Of a stretch of 64,000 bases of DNA, positions 34,512 to 42,800 are shown in pieces. Under the pieces are notes generated by a model. The model did not search any database, was not told the DNA's origin, and saw only the letters and a list, made by a program, of their open reading frames with translations. Each line of letters begins with the position of its first letter. Within the stretch, counting starts at the first letter, position 1. The translations under genes and the position numbers were made by a program. Source of the stretch: Fluviicola sp. (GTDB lineage Bacteria > Bacteroidota > Bacteroidia > Flavobacteriales_D > Crocinitomicaceae); NCBI RefSeq assembly GCF_039596395.1, contig NZ_JBCNJT010000001.1:779315-843314 (forward strand). The letters are read 5' to 3'.

Positions 34512-35661
34512 AGTTTCGGACGAGCAAGTTGATTTTATTCTTCATGAAATTGAAGCGCGTGGGGTTACCATGGAAGATCTGCAATGGAACCTGCTGGATC
34601 ACATGTGCTGTATCATAGAGAATGAAATGTCTGAGACTGACAACTTTGACCAGTTCTTTCAACGGCTCTTGCCTCGATTTTTCAACGACAACTTGCGTGA
34701 AATTCAGGAGGAAACAGAATTGTTATTAACCTTCAAACATTTTTACGCCATGAAAAAAACAGTAAATATTTCAGGAATTTTAGCCGCTATTCTTACCCTT
34801 TTAGCGTCAGTTGCTAAAGTCATGCATTGGCCCGGAGCGGGAGTCGCATACGTACTGGGAATAGCCATTTTCAGCTTAATTTTTCTACCTCTGATGATCG
34901 CTTTGAAATTCAGGGACGAAGGAAGTAAAACGGATAAACTGGTGCTCAGTTTTGGATTTTTAGTCGGAATAATTGCATCGCTGGGTTTTTTGTTCAAACT
35001 GATGCATTGGCCGGGGGCAAACATCCTCATGCTTTCAGGCCTGGCATCATTTACCTTCGTGTATGTCCCCATTTATTTTACCACGAGAGTGAGAAGACCT
35101 GAGTTGCGCTTCAATTCCACCGTGAATTCCGTTCTGATGATGGCTTGCGGTTGCTTATTGTTCGCGATGTATAATTTGAGCTATTCGGTCAAAGTGGAAG
35201 AATCTTCCCAACAGGCTTACCGTTTGTTGAACGAGGAAGTGCAAAAAATGGAGCAGTCGAAGGTTGCCTCTGTGAATCAAAACGATGTGAGAGCATTGAA
35301 AAAACAAGTAGCCGAACTGAATCAGCAGATCCTGGAATTAAAATCCCTGATCATTAAAAGTTCCGGTCATCTGACCGATCAGGAATACAACGCCATGACA
35401 GAAGATGAAGCTTACGGCAGTTTACCCAAAGATGAAGTCATGTCACGGGTATTGAACGGATCGATGATCAGTAAATGGGACCAGATTTGCAAGCTGACAG
35501 AAGAAGTGAACGGAAGACTGAAAGCGGCCTATCCCGAACACAAAGAGTTGGTATTTGAGATCAGTTCCATTGATCTGCCAACGAATACTACCAAAATTGC
35601 CCTGCAAAACCTGACATTGATACAGATGCACCTGCGCCTGTTGAAATTAATCGCCGGCTAA
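34504..35661 (+). CDS. PadR-partner membrane protein with duplicated MHWPGA motif
   Basis: This is a 385-residue protein without a signal peptide. Residues 1-80 are an alpha-helical cytoplasmic domain like those found on membrane proteins encoded beside padR genes (DUF1700/HAAS type). Four membrane helices follow at about 86-104, 113-133, 147-165 and 172-192, and a fifth is near 207-223. The motif MHWPGA occurs twice (107-112 and 167-172), each after a membrane helix, 60 residues apart, showing an internal duplication. GldL of the gliding/T9SS motor has a similar ILH/MHWPGA loop, but this is not GldL. The C-terminal 150 residues contain a coiled coil (about 230-285). It overlaps padR by 8 bases. 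Confidence 0.75.
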   Translation: MVKVSDEQVDFILHEIEARGVTMEDLQWNLLDHMCCIIENEMSETDNFDQFFQRLLPRFFNDNLREIQEETELLLTFKHFYAMKKTVNISGILAAILTLLASVAKVMHWPGAGVAYVLGIAIFSLIFLPLMIALKFRDEGSKTDKLVLSFGFLVGIIASLGFLFKLMHWPGANILMLSGLASFTFVYVPIYFTTRVRRPELRFNSTVNSVLMMACGCLLFAMYNLSYSVKVEESSQQAYRLLNEEVQKMEQSKVASVNQNDVRALKKQVAELNQQILELKSLIIKSSGHLTDQEYNAMTEDEAYGSLPKDEVMSRVLNGSMISKWDQICKLTEEVNGRLKAAYPEHKELVFEISSIDLPTNTTKIALQNLTLIQMHLRLLKLIAG

Positions 35662-35690
35662 ATCATCATTTTTTGAGTGAACAAAGCGGG

Positions 35691-35721
35691 GAGAGGGAAT
35701 CTGCGGATTTCCTCTCTTTTT
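35691..35721 (+). terminator. Terminator of the padR operon
   Basis: The stem GAGAGGGAAT (35691-35700) with ATTTCCTCTC (35707-35716, one G-T pair) has a 6-base loop and is followed by five T. It is 30 bases after the stop. Confidence 0.8.
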
Positions 35722-35735
35722 GATAGATAGATCAT

Positions 35736-37700
35736 TTATTTCAAAAGCGGACCGTACTGAGCTACTTTTTCCTTGTTTCCGGCCTGCTCATAGGAAATGA
35801 TGGTTAACCGAAGGGCATTTACATTCGAAGGATTTTTGGTGTAAATGCTTTCGAAGGTCTGAGCGGCGTTTATATAATCTGCTGCGGCGCCATAGGCGCT
35901 CCCCAGGTTTGAAGCCATTTCAACATCGTCCGGGAATTTTTCCAGTCCTTTTTTGAAACCGGCAATTGCTTCCTTGTAGCGCTTCAGGTTGAATTGTGAA
36001 ACACCGTACCGCTTAAAATGTCCGATTGTTGCGTCTTTCGATTGAATGACTGTTTTCAAGGCTTTTCCGGCGTTGTCGTAATCTTTTAATGCAAAGTAGG
36101 CGTCTCCCAGGTTCCCGTATGGCAAGGTGTCGTGCGGGTTAATGGAAATCGCTTTCTGACTGTAGAAAACGGATTGTTCGAATTGATTCAACCGGTAGCA
36201 GGCGACACCTAAATTCGTGTAGGAATTGGCATCCAGCGAATCAATAGCAATGGCTTTTTTGAAACTGGATGCGGCAAGCTGCAATTGTTGTTTGTTTGCT
36301 GTTGAATCTTCTCCGGCAGCATTCATGACAACTACTCCGTAATTGAATTGAACACGTGCACTGTTCGGGCTGTTTTCAAGATCCGCAGTGAAAAGCGTGG
36401 TGTTGGATTCCCATGCTTTGTTACGCTGGATCGTTTTTACGCCAAAGATCATTCCCATCAACAAAAAGATCGCAACAGGGACCGTTAGCCATTTTTCCGT
36501 TTGCTGAGCCTTGAATAGACTGAAAATGATTAAAACCAGAGAAATAATGATGCCCAGAGAAGGTGCATAAATCAACCGGTTGGCATATGTTGTTCCTATC
36601 AGGGAGAAAATATTGGTTACCAAGGCAATTGAAATGAGAAAAAACAAGATGCCGAATGCAATTTCGGGTTTTGATTTACGCGTTTTCACCACGGTCAGTG
36701 CCAATAGAATTACTACCAGTAATGTGCTGATTACCGGCAATGAAGTAAAATTCAGGCACGGAACCTGGTTGTACGAATAATCGTAGCTCAGGCTAAACGG
36801 AGCAACAGTTTCCAATAAATAGCGGCCTAAAATACCCACCCCGGTGGCAACCCGTGATCCGCTTTCGCATGCAACCAGCGAATTATCGTGATACGTGTAT
36901 TGAATAGGAGGAGTAGGATCTGCGTGAATAACGGCCTGATGTAAAATCAACCAGGCACCTGCAACAAGGATTAGCGGAAGTAATTTTTTCAGAACAGGAA
37001 CAATGGATTCTTTTTTCACCATCCAGAAGTAAAGCCCTAAAACAGGCAGATACATAACCCCGGCTTCTTTCGATAACAAACAGGCGAAGAATAAGAGGGC
37101 GGTTTTGACCAGGTCCATTGGTTTTCCGCTGCTTTTCAAAAGGCTCAAAAAAGTAAGCAGGAAGAAGAAAAAGCAAAGGATCTCATCCCGGCTTTTGATA
37201 TTGGCAACCACTTCCGTATGGCTCGGATGAAGCATGAAAACAAAGGTAATTGCGAACGAAACCCAAACGGAATAGTCAGGCAGGATTTTAAGCAGGAGCT
37301 TGAAGAGCAAGCCGATCGTAAGCGCATATAAAAGCACATTCACGAAATGATGTATAGCTGGATTGTTTGGTGAAATCGCCCATTCGATGGCAAACATAAC
37401 CATCGATAAAGGACGGTACAACCCGGCGTTGGCATCCCAGAAACCTTTCCAGTAGAAGGTCGAAAACAGGTCGGAAATGCCTCCGAATCCTTCCTGTACA
37501 AAGCGGTTGTTTTCAATTACGGCTACATCGTCCAATACAAATCCGTATTGAATAGTCGGCACAAAAAGCAAAAATGCCCCGATGGACAACAGCCAGAATA
37601 GCCTGCGACGGATCAGTTGTGAATGGTCAACGGGAGTAGCAGGTACAGCTGTTTTTTGTACAGGCTGTTTGGGAGTGAAGGAAGTGTTTTTCTTGGACAT
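35736..37700 (-). CDS. Polytopic membrane protein with C-terminal TPR repeats (TMTC-like)
   Basis: The product has 654 residues. The first 410 hold about ten membrane helices and the early signature FVLDDVAVIENNRFV, with an acidic pair, followed by FWDANAGLYRPLSMV. This is the pattern of GT-C-fold glycosyltransferases of the TMTC/DUF1736 kind. From about residue 435 onward several TPR repeats follow (ANSYTNLGVACYRLNQFEQSVFYSQKA, then PYGNLGDAYFALKDYDNAGKA and others). The protein could glycosylate exported proteins from a lipid-linked sugar, but catalytic activity is only inferred. It stands alone, converging on the padR operon. Confidence 0.78.
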   Translation of the reverse strand: MSKKNTSFTPKQPVQKTAVPATPVDHSQLIRRRLFWLLSIGAFLLFVPTIQYGFVLDDVAVIENNRFVQEGFGGISDLFSTFYWKGFWDANAGLYRPLSMVMFAIEWAISPNNPAIHHFVNVLLYALTIGLLFKLLLKILPDYSVWVSFAITFVFMLHPSHTEVVANIKSRDEILCFFFFLLTFLSLLKSSGKPMDLVKTALLFFACLLSKEAGVMYLPVLGLYFWMVKKESIVPVLKKLLPLILVAGAWLILHQAVIHADPTPPIQYTYHDNSLVACESGSRVATGVGILGRYLLETVAPFSLSYDYSYNQVPCLNFTSLPVISTLLVVILLALTVVKTRKSKPEIAFGILFFLISIALVTNIFSLIGTTYANRLIYAPSLGIIISLVLIIFSLFKAQQTEKWLTVPVAIFLLMGMIFGVKTIQRNKAWESNTTLFTADLENSPNSARVQFNYGVVVMNAAGEDSTANKQQLQLAASSFKKAIAIDSLDANSYTNLGVACYRLNQFEQSVFYSQKAISINPHDTLPYGNLGDAYFALKDYDNAGKALKTVIQSKDATIGHFKRYGVSQFNLKRYKEAIAGFKKGLEKFPDDVEMASNLGSAYGAAADYINAAQTFESIYTKNPSNVNALRLTIISYEQAGNKEKVAQYGPLLK

Positions 37701-37796
37701 ACAGCTGCTAAATTAGGGAATTTATCGGTTGTTCAGGCCAGCAGATAAAAACATAGAATCTGAAATGATCCGGGACACTATCCGGAGCGTATTCGC

Positions 37797-39704
37797 TTAA
37801 TTTTTTACGACGCGTTTCAGAACTTTTCCGGTTTCCGTTTCAATAGCAAAGAAATAAACCCCGTTCTCAAAAGAATCCAGTGAAATTTGCTGATCAGCAG
37901 TGATCTGACCCGCAAATAAAACCTTGCCTTGCGTGTCTGTGATGGATAATGAAGCGCTGTTCACGGGCAGGGAAATCGTGACCTTGTTTTGTGCAGGATT
38001 CGGGAATACTGTGAAAGCTTCGTCGGACCAGTCTGGGATGCCAAGATTTGTCATTTCCAAACAGTCGGAAGTAATGGAACAGCCGTTGTTTGTAATCAAA
38101 ACGGAGTAAAATCCATTGGAAGAAGGAGCGAAAAACTGGCCGGTTGCTCCCGGGATGTAGGCATTTGTAAAGCAATCGATCCATTGATAACTGGTGCCGA
38201 AAGAAGCAATGAAATTGCCGTCGCCATTGTTGAAAACAAAGTCTGAAGGAATTACTCCCACGGTTAAATTCAAAACCAATAGCGAATCACATCCGGAAGG
38301 GGTGGAAACTGTTCCCAAATAAATCCCTGTGCCCGGATAATTCAGGCCGGTTACAGCCCAGGTATAGGAACCACAGGCAAATTCATAAGAAGTAGCAGTA
38401 GGATGCGGAACAATTTGCTGCCAGCTGAAGACCGGGTAGTCAAACGAGCATCCGCCCATTTTCCAGATGTCGTTGGATCCGTTGGAGGTTTCCAATTCAA
38501 AATCCCATCCTGCACCAATAAAAGTTTGAATGTCTTTCATGGCGGAAGTTGGCAAACCGGCGCCGCCGAAACTGTGAGTAACTCCTGAAGCCTGCATGTC
38601 CCAAAAGGAATGAAGAATAGTCCCTTCATTTCCTCCGCACAAACCGCCGATCGTATCATTACCGGTACTGCTTGTCACATTTCCCACTGCATGGCAATTT
38701 TTGAGATCGCCGGAATTATAACCGATCAATCCACCGAGAAATTGTATGCCGGTCACAGAACCCGTTGCATAGCAATTGATAACAGTTCCGGTTGAAGCAG
38801 TAAATCCTATCAAACCTCCTCCGGAATAATTCCCGCTTACAGATCCTGAAGCAAAACAATTGGAAATAGTGCCGTCTGAATTTCCGATAAGTCCTCCCAC
38901 AGCATAATTTCCGCTCACATTTCCGCTTGCAAAGCAATCCTTTACGATAGCATCCACGGATGTAGGGCCAAAACCGATTAGACCAATCAAACCACCTACA
39001 TAACTGCCGTTATTCCCAAATACATTTCCGGTAGCATAACAATCGTTTACAGTACTGTTTTCAATAAGTCCAATCAGGCCTCCAACGATATTTCCGTCTA
39101 CATCTGCCGTAGAATGGCAGCGCGCAATGATGCCATTCGTATGATATCCGGTTAATCCTCCTGTAAAGTTTAGATCGCTTCCGGTGAAAATGATATTTCC
39201 ATAAACAGTGCCGGTTGTGTAACAATCAACAATATCTCCGTCATCAAAACGTCCGACCAGTCCGCCGTTATAACTTTGGCCTTTCACAAAAATGTGCGTA
39301 AGACCTAATCCTCTGATCGATCCCCAAACCTTGCGTCCGAAAAAGCCCTGGTAATCTACAGTTGGCCTGTTGATATACAAACTGTCAATCAAGTGCCCGT
39401 TTGCATCGTAAGATCCTAAGAATGCAGTGAATTCATTACCAAGTGTTTTGAAACCTTCTCCGTTGTTGTAGAAATTGCCCCCGGTTTGAAAGTCGGAAGA
39501 GTTGAAGTAAATGTCTGCAGTTTGCAAAAAGTATTTGTCCCAATGATTCTCGTGTTCGCTCAAATACTGCAAATCCGATTTGGTCGCTATTTGATACGGA
39601 TCTAAAATTGTTCCCGCACCTCCGGAGTAAGTTTGGGCATGGGAGATGCCTGTGAAAAGTAACAGGAATAAAACAAAAAGAGATGGGTGGTATGACTTCT
39701 TCAA
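37797..39704 (-). CDS. GLUG-repeat surface protein with type A T9SS domain
   Basis: This 635-residue surface protein starts at a TTG codon (39704). The signal peptide MKKSYHPSLFVLFLLLFTGI ends at SHAQ, and no ATG precedes it before an in-frame stop. A canonical -7 box 26 bases upstream supports this start. Residues about 130-390 are GLUG repeats (GGLVGRF, GGLTGYH, VGGLIGL, VGGLIGN, GGLIGY and others), a beta-solenoid seen in adhesins and peptidases. One CGSYTWAVTGLNY...GCDSLLVLNLTV module follows, related to those in the adjacent giant protein. A type A sorting domain ends in ETGKVLKRVVKN. Its last 70 residues closely match those of the giant protein, so the two genes share a tail. Confidence 0.87.
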   Translation of the reverse strand: MKKSYHPSLFVLFLLLFTGISHAQTYSGGAGTILDPYQIATKSDLQYLSEHENHWDKYFLQTADIYFNSSDFQTGGNFYNNGEGFKTLGNEFTAFLGSYDANGHLIDSLYINRPTVDYQGFFGRKVWGSIRGLGLTHIFVKGQSYNGGLVGRFDDGDIVDCYTTGTVYGNIIFTGSDLNFTGGLTGYHTNGIIARCHSTADVDGNIVGGLIGLIENSTVNDCYATGNVFGNNGSYVGGLIGLIGFGPTSVDAIVKDCFASGNVSGNYAVGGLIGNSDGTISNCFASGSVSGNYSGGGLIGFTASTGTVINCYATGSVTGIQFLGGLIGYNSGDLKNCHAVGNVTSSTGNDTIGGLCGGNEGTILHSFWDMQASGVTHSFGGAGLPTSAMKDIQTFIGAGWDFELETSNGSNDIWKMGGCSFDYPVFSWQQIVPHPTATSYEFACGSYTWAVTGLNYPGTGIYLGTVSTPSGCDSLLVLNLTVGVIPSDFVFNNGDGNFIASFGTSYQWIDCFTNAYIPGATGQFFAPSSNGFYSVLITNNGCSITSDCLEMTNLGIPDWSDEAFTVFPNPAQNKVTISLPVNSASLSITDTQGKVLFAGQITADQQISLDSFENGVYFFAIETETGKVLKRVVKN

Positions 39705-39729
39705 AAGTATAAGTTGTTTTGGTTGGGCT

Positions 39730-39737
39730 CAAAGATA
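39730..39737 (-). promoter_or_regulatory. Predicted -7 box of the GLUG gene
   Basis: The minus strand reads TATCTTTG, the most typical form of the Bacteroidota -7 element. A TTTG-like -33 (39763-39760) is 22 bases away, slightly long. The implied leader is about 20 bases, in support of the TTG start at 39704. Confidence 0.55.
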
Positions 39738-39759
39738 AAGAAAAGGGGACAGGTTGGAA

Positions 39760-39793
39760 CAAAAAAAGGGAGACTCATTTCTGAATCTCCCTT
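39760..39793 (-). terminator. Terminator of the SprB-repeat giant gene
   Basis: On the minus strand the stem AGGGAGA/TCTCCCT (39767-39773 with 39786-39792) is followed by a T-run made by the A-tract at 39761-39767, 20 bases after the stop. Confidence 0.8.
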
Positions 39794-39812
39794 TAACCAG
39801 TAGTAACCGGTT

Positions 39813-42800
39813 TTAATTTTTAACGATACGTTTTAAGACTTTTCCGCTTTCCGTTTCAATGGATAAGAAGTAAACTCCGTCTTCATAAGAACCAAGATCT
39901 ACTTGCTGGCCATTGTTAATCGGTCCGGTAAACTGAGTTTTTCCTTGCGCATCAGTGATGGTTAATTTCGCACTGTTTACAGACATGGAAATCGTTACTT
40001 TGCTTTCCGTCGGATTCGGGAATACCTCTACAGAGGACAGATCCAGGTCGGATAATCCCAAATAGTCTATTTCCACACAATCGGATGTATCTGAACAATT
40101 GCTTGCATTGGTAATAACTACCGAATAGTTGCCATTTACGGAAGGAGCAAATGTTTGAGCAGTTGCACCCGCAACCGGCATGTTCGTTGAACAATTGATC
40201 CATTGGTATGTTGTACCTGCAGAAGCTGTAATGGTTCCGTTTCCATTATCTGCAGCGGTTGCCGTAACAGATGGATTGATGATCAGATCAAGGATCAGGA
40301 TAGAATCACATCCGTTGATGTCCACCAGGGTATCAAAATACATTCCGGTAGCTGTATACGTTACACCATTTGCCGCCCAGGTATAGCTTTCACAGGCTGA
40401 TGCCGGTTGCAAACTGGAGAACCCTCCGATTGTCAGGTTTAAAGTAACAATGGAGTCACAACCTGCTGCGTTCGGGATTGTATCCGTATAAACTCCGGAA
40501 GCAGTGTATGTCACTCCGTTTTGAGCCCACGTGTATGTTCCGCAAGCAAACTCAGAAGAACTGGAAGAGCTTGGAGTATTGATTGTCAGATCCAGTGTCA
40601 CAATCGAGTCACATCCTCCGGCAGCAGGGATCGTATCCACATACAAACCTGAAGCCGTATAAGTCATTCCGTTTTGAGCCCATGTGTAAGAGATACAGCT
40701 GCTTTCTGTAACGGTATTCGTAATCTCGGAAACAATCGAAAGTGTCAGTGTCACAATTGAGTCACACCCGTTTACAGTAGTGAATGTTTGTGTATAAACA
40801 CCACTTGAAGTATGTGTTTGTGTTCCCCAGGTGTAAGAATTACAAGCGTCATGTGAGAAACTGCTTGTTACTACAGCCGGTTCTGTAATGGTAAACGTTT
40901 TAGTGTCCTGGCAGTTATTATCATCTGTAACGGTAACCGTGTAAGTTCCCGCTTCCAAACCTGTAGCCGTAGCAGCCGTTCCACCGGAAGGAGACCAGGA
41001 ATAAGTGTAAGATCCTGTACCACCGCTTGGAGTAACCGATGCTGATCCGGTAGCGCCTCCGTTACAAATAACATCCGACTGTGAACTTACAGAAAGATCG
41101 ATTGCCGTTGGTTCGTTCAGAACAAAAGTTTGAATGGCAGTACATCCGTTTGCATCCGTAACTGTTGCTGTATAAGATCCTGCTTGTAGTCCTGTAGCCG
41201 TAGCAGCCGTTCCACCTGAAGGAGACCAGGAATAAGTGTATCCCGGTTGCCCACCTGTTACAGTTACTGTTGCCGTACCATTTGATCCTCCGTTGCAGGA
41301 AACTTCTGTTTGGGAAGCACCTGTAATTGCTAATACAGGAGGTTGAGTGATTACAAAGGAAATAGTAGCGGAACATCCGTTTGCATCCGTTGCAGTTACA
41401 GAGTATGAACCGGCTGCAAGTCCTGTGATGGAAGTTGTTCCGTCACCGGTTGGCGTTCCAGGATTCCAGTCGTAAGTAAAGGCGCCTGTTCCTCCCGTTG
41501 CGGGGTTAACAACAAGTGCACCTGTGCTTCCACCGAAACATGCCACATTCGTTTGAGCAGCTGCCGTAAATGAGATAGCTGCAGGTTCTGTAATCGTAAA
41601 TGATTGTGAAGTTGTACACCCGTTAGCATCTGTAACGGTAACGGTGTACGTACCTGCTGTCAGACCGGAAGCTGTAGCAGCCGTTCCACCGGAAGGAGAC
41701 CAGGAATAGGTATACCCCGGATTTCCTCCGCTTGCCAAAACAGTTGCAGAACCGTTCATTCCGCTGTTACAGGTAATATTTGTTTGCGCTGCAGCAGAAG
41801 CTACTAATGCTGTAGGTTGTGTTATTGTTGCATTCACGGTTCCTGTACATCCGTTAGCGTCTGTAATGGTTACGGAATAAGATCCGGCAACAAGCAGTAC
41901 TCTGTCTTCGGTCGTTGCACCACCAACCCAGTTAAAGGTATACGGACCAACACCACCGGTAGGAGTAAGGTTAATGGCTCCGGTATTTCCGCCGAAACAA
42001 GAAACATTGGTTACAACGGTAGTACCTGAAACTACAGCTGCAGGTTGTGTTAACGTTGCGTTGATCGTAGCTGTACATCCGTTTGCATCTGTAATGGTTA
42101 CCGAATAAGATCCTGCAGTTAAACCTGTTCTGTCTTCAGAAGTAACACCACCACCCCAGTTAAAGGTATATGGTCCTGTACCACCCGTAGGAGTAAGGTT
42201 AATAGCACCTGTATTTCCGCCGAAACAAGCAATATTGGTTACCACCGTAGTTCCTGAAAGAGCCGACGCCGGTTGAGTCACCGTTGGAGAAACTGTTCCT
42301 GTACATCCGTTTGCATCTGTGATGGTTACTGAGTATGTTCCTGCTGTAAGATTTGTTCTGTCTTCGGAAGTAATACCACCGCCCCAGTTAAAAGTGTATG
42401 GAGCTACACCGCCTGTCGGAGTAAGGTTGATTGAACCCGTGTTGTTCCCGAAACAAGCAATATTGGTTACCACCGTTGTTCCTGAAACCGCTGATGCAGG
42501 TTGAGTAACTACGATAGGTGAAACCGTTCCTGTACAGCCGTTCGCATCCGTGATCGTCACGGAATAGGATCCTGCTGTAAGTGAAGTTCTGTCTTCGGTA
42601 GTAACACCACCAACCCAGTTGAATGTATATGGTCCTACACCGCCTGTTGGAGTGAGGTTGATTGCTCCTGTATTGTTACCAAAACAAGCGACATTCGTTA
42701 CCACGGTTGTTCCTGAAACGGCTGCTGCAGGTTGAGTTAACGTTATCGGTGAAATCGTTCCCGTACATCCGTTAGCATCTGTAATCGTTACGGAATAGCT

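Noticed and set aside
34504-35661. Assignment as GldL of the T9SS motor
   Set aside because: Only the HWPGA loop is similar. The protein has about five membrane helices, a PadR-partner head and no gldK/M/N neighbours.
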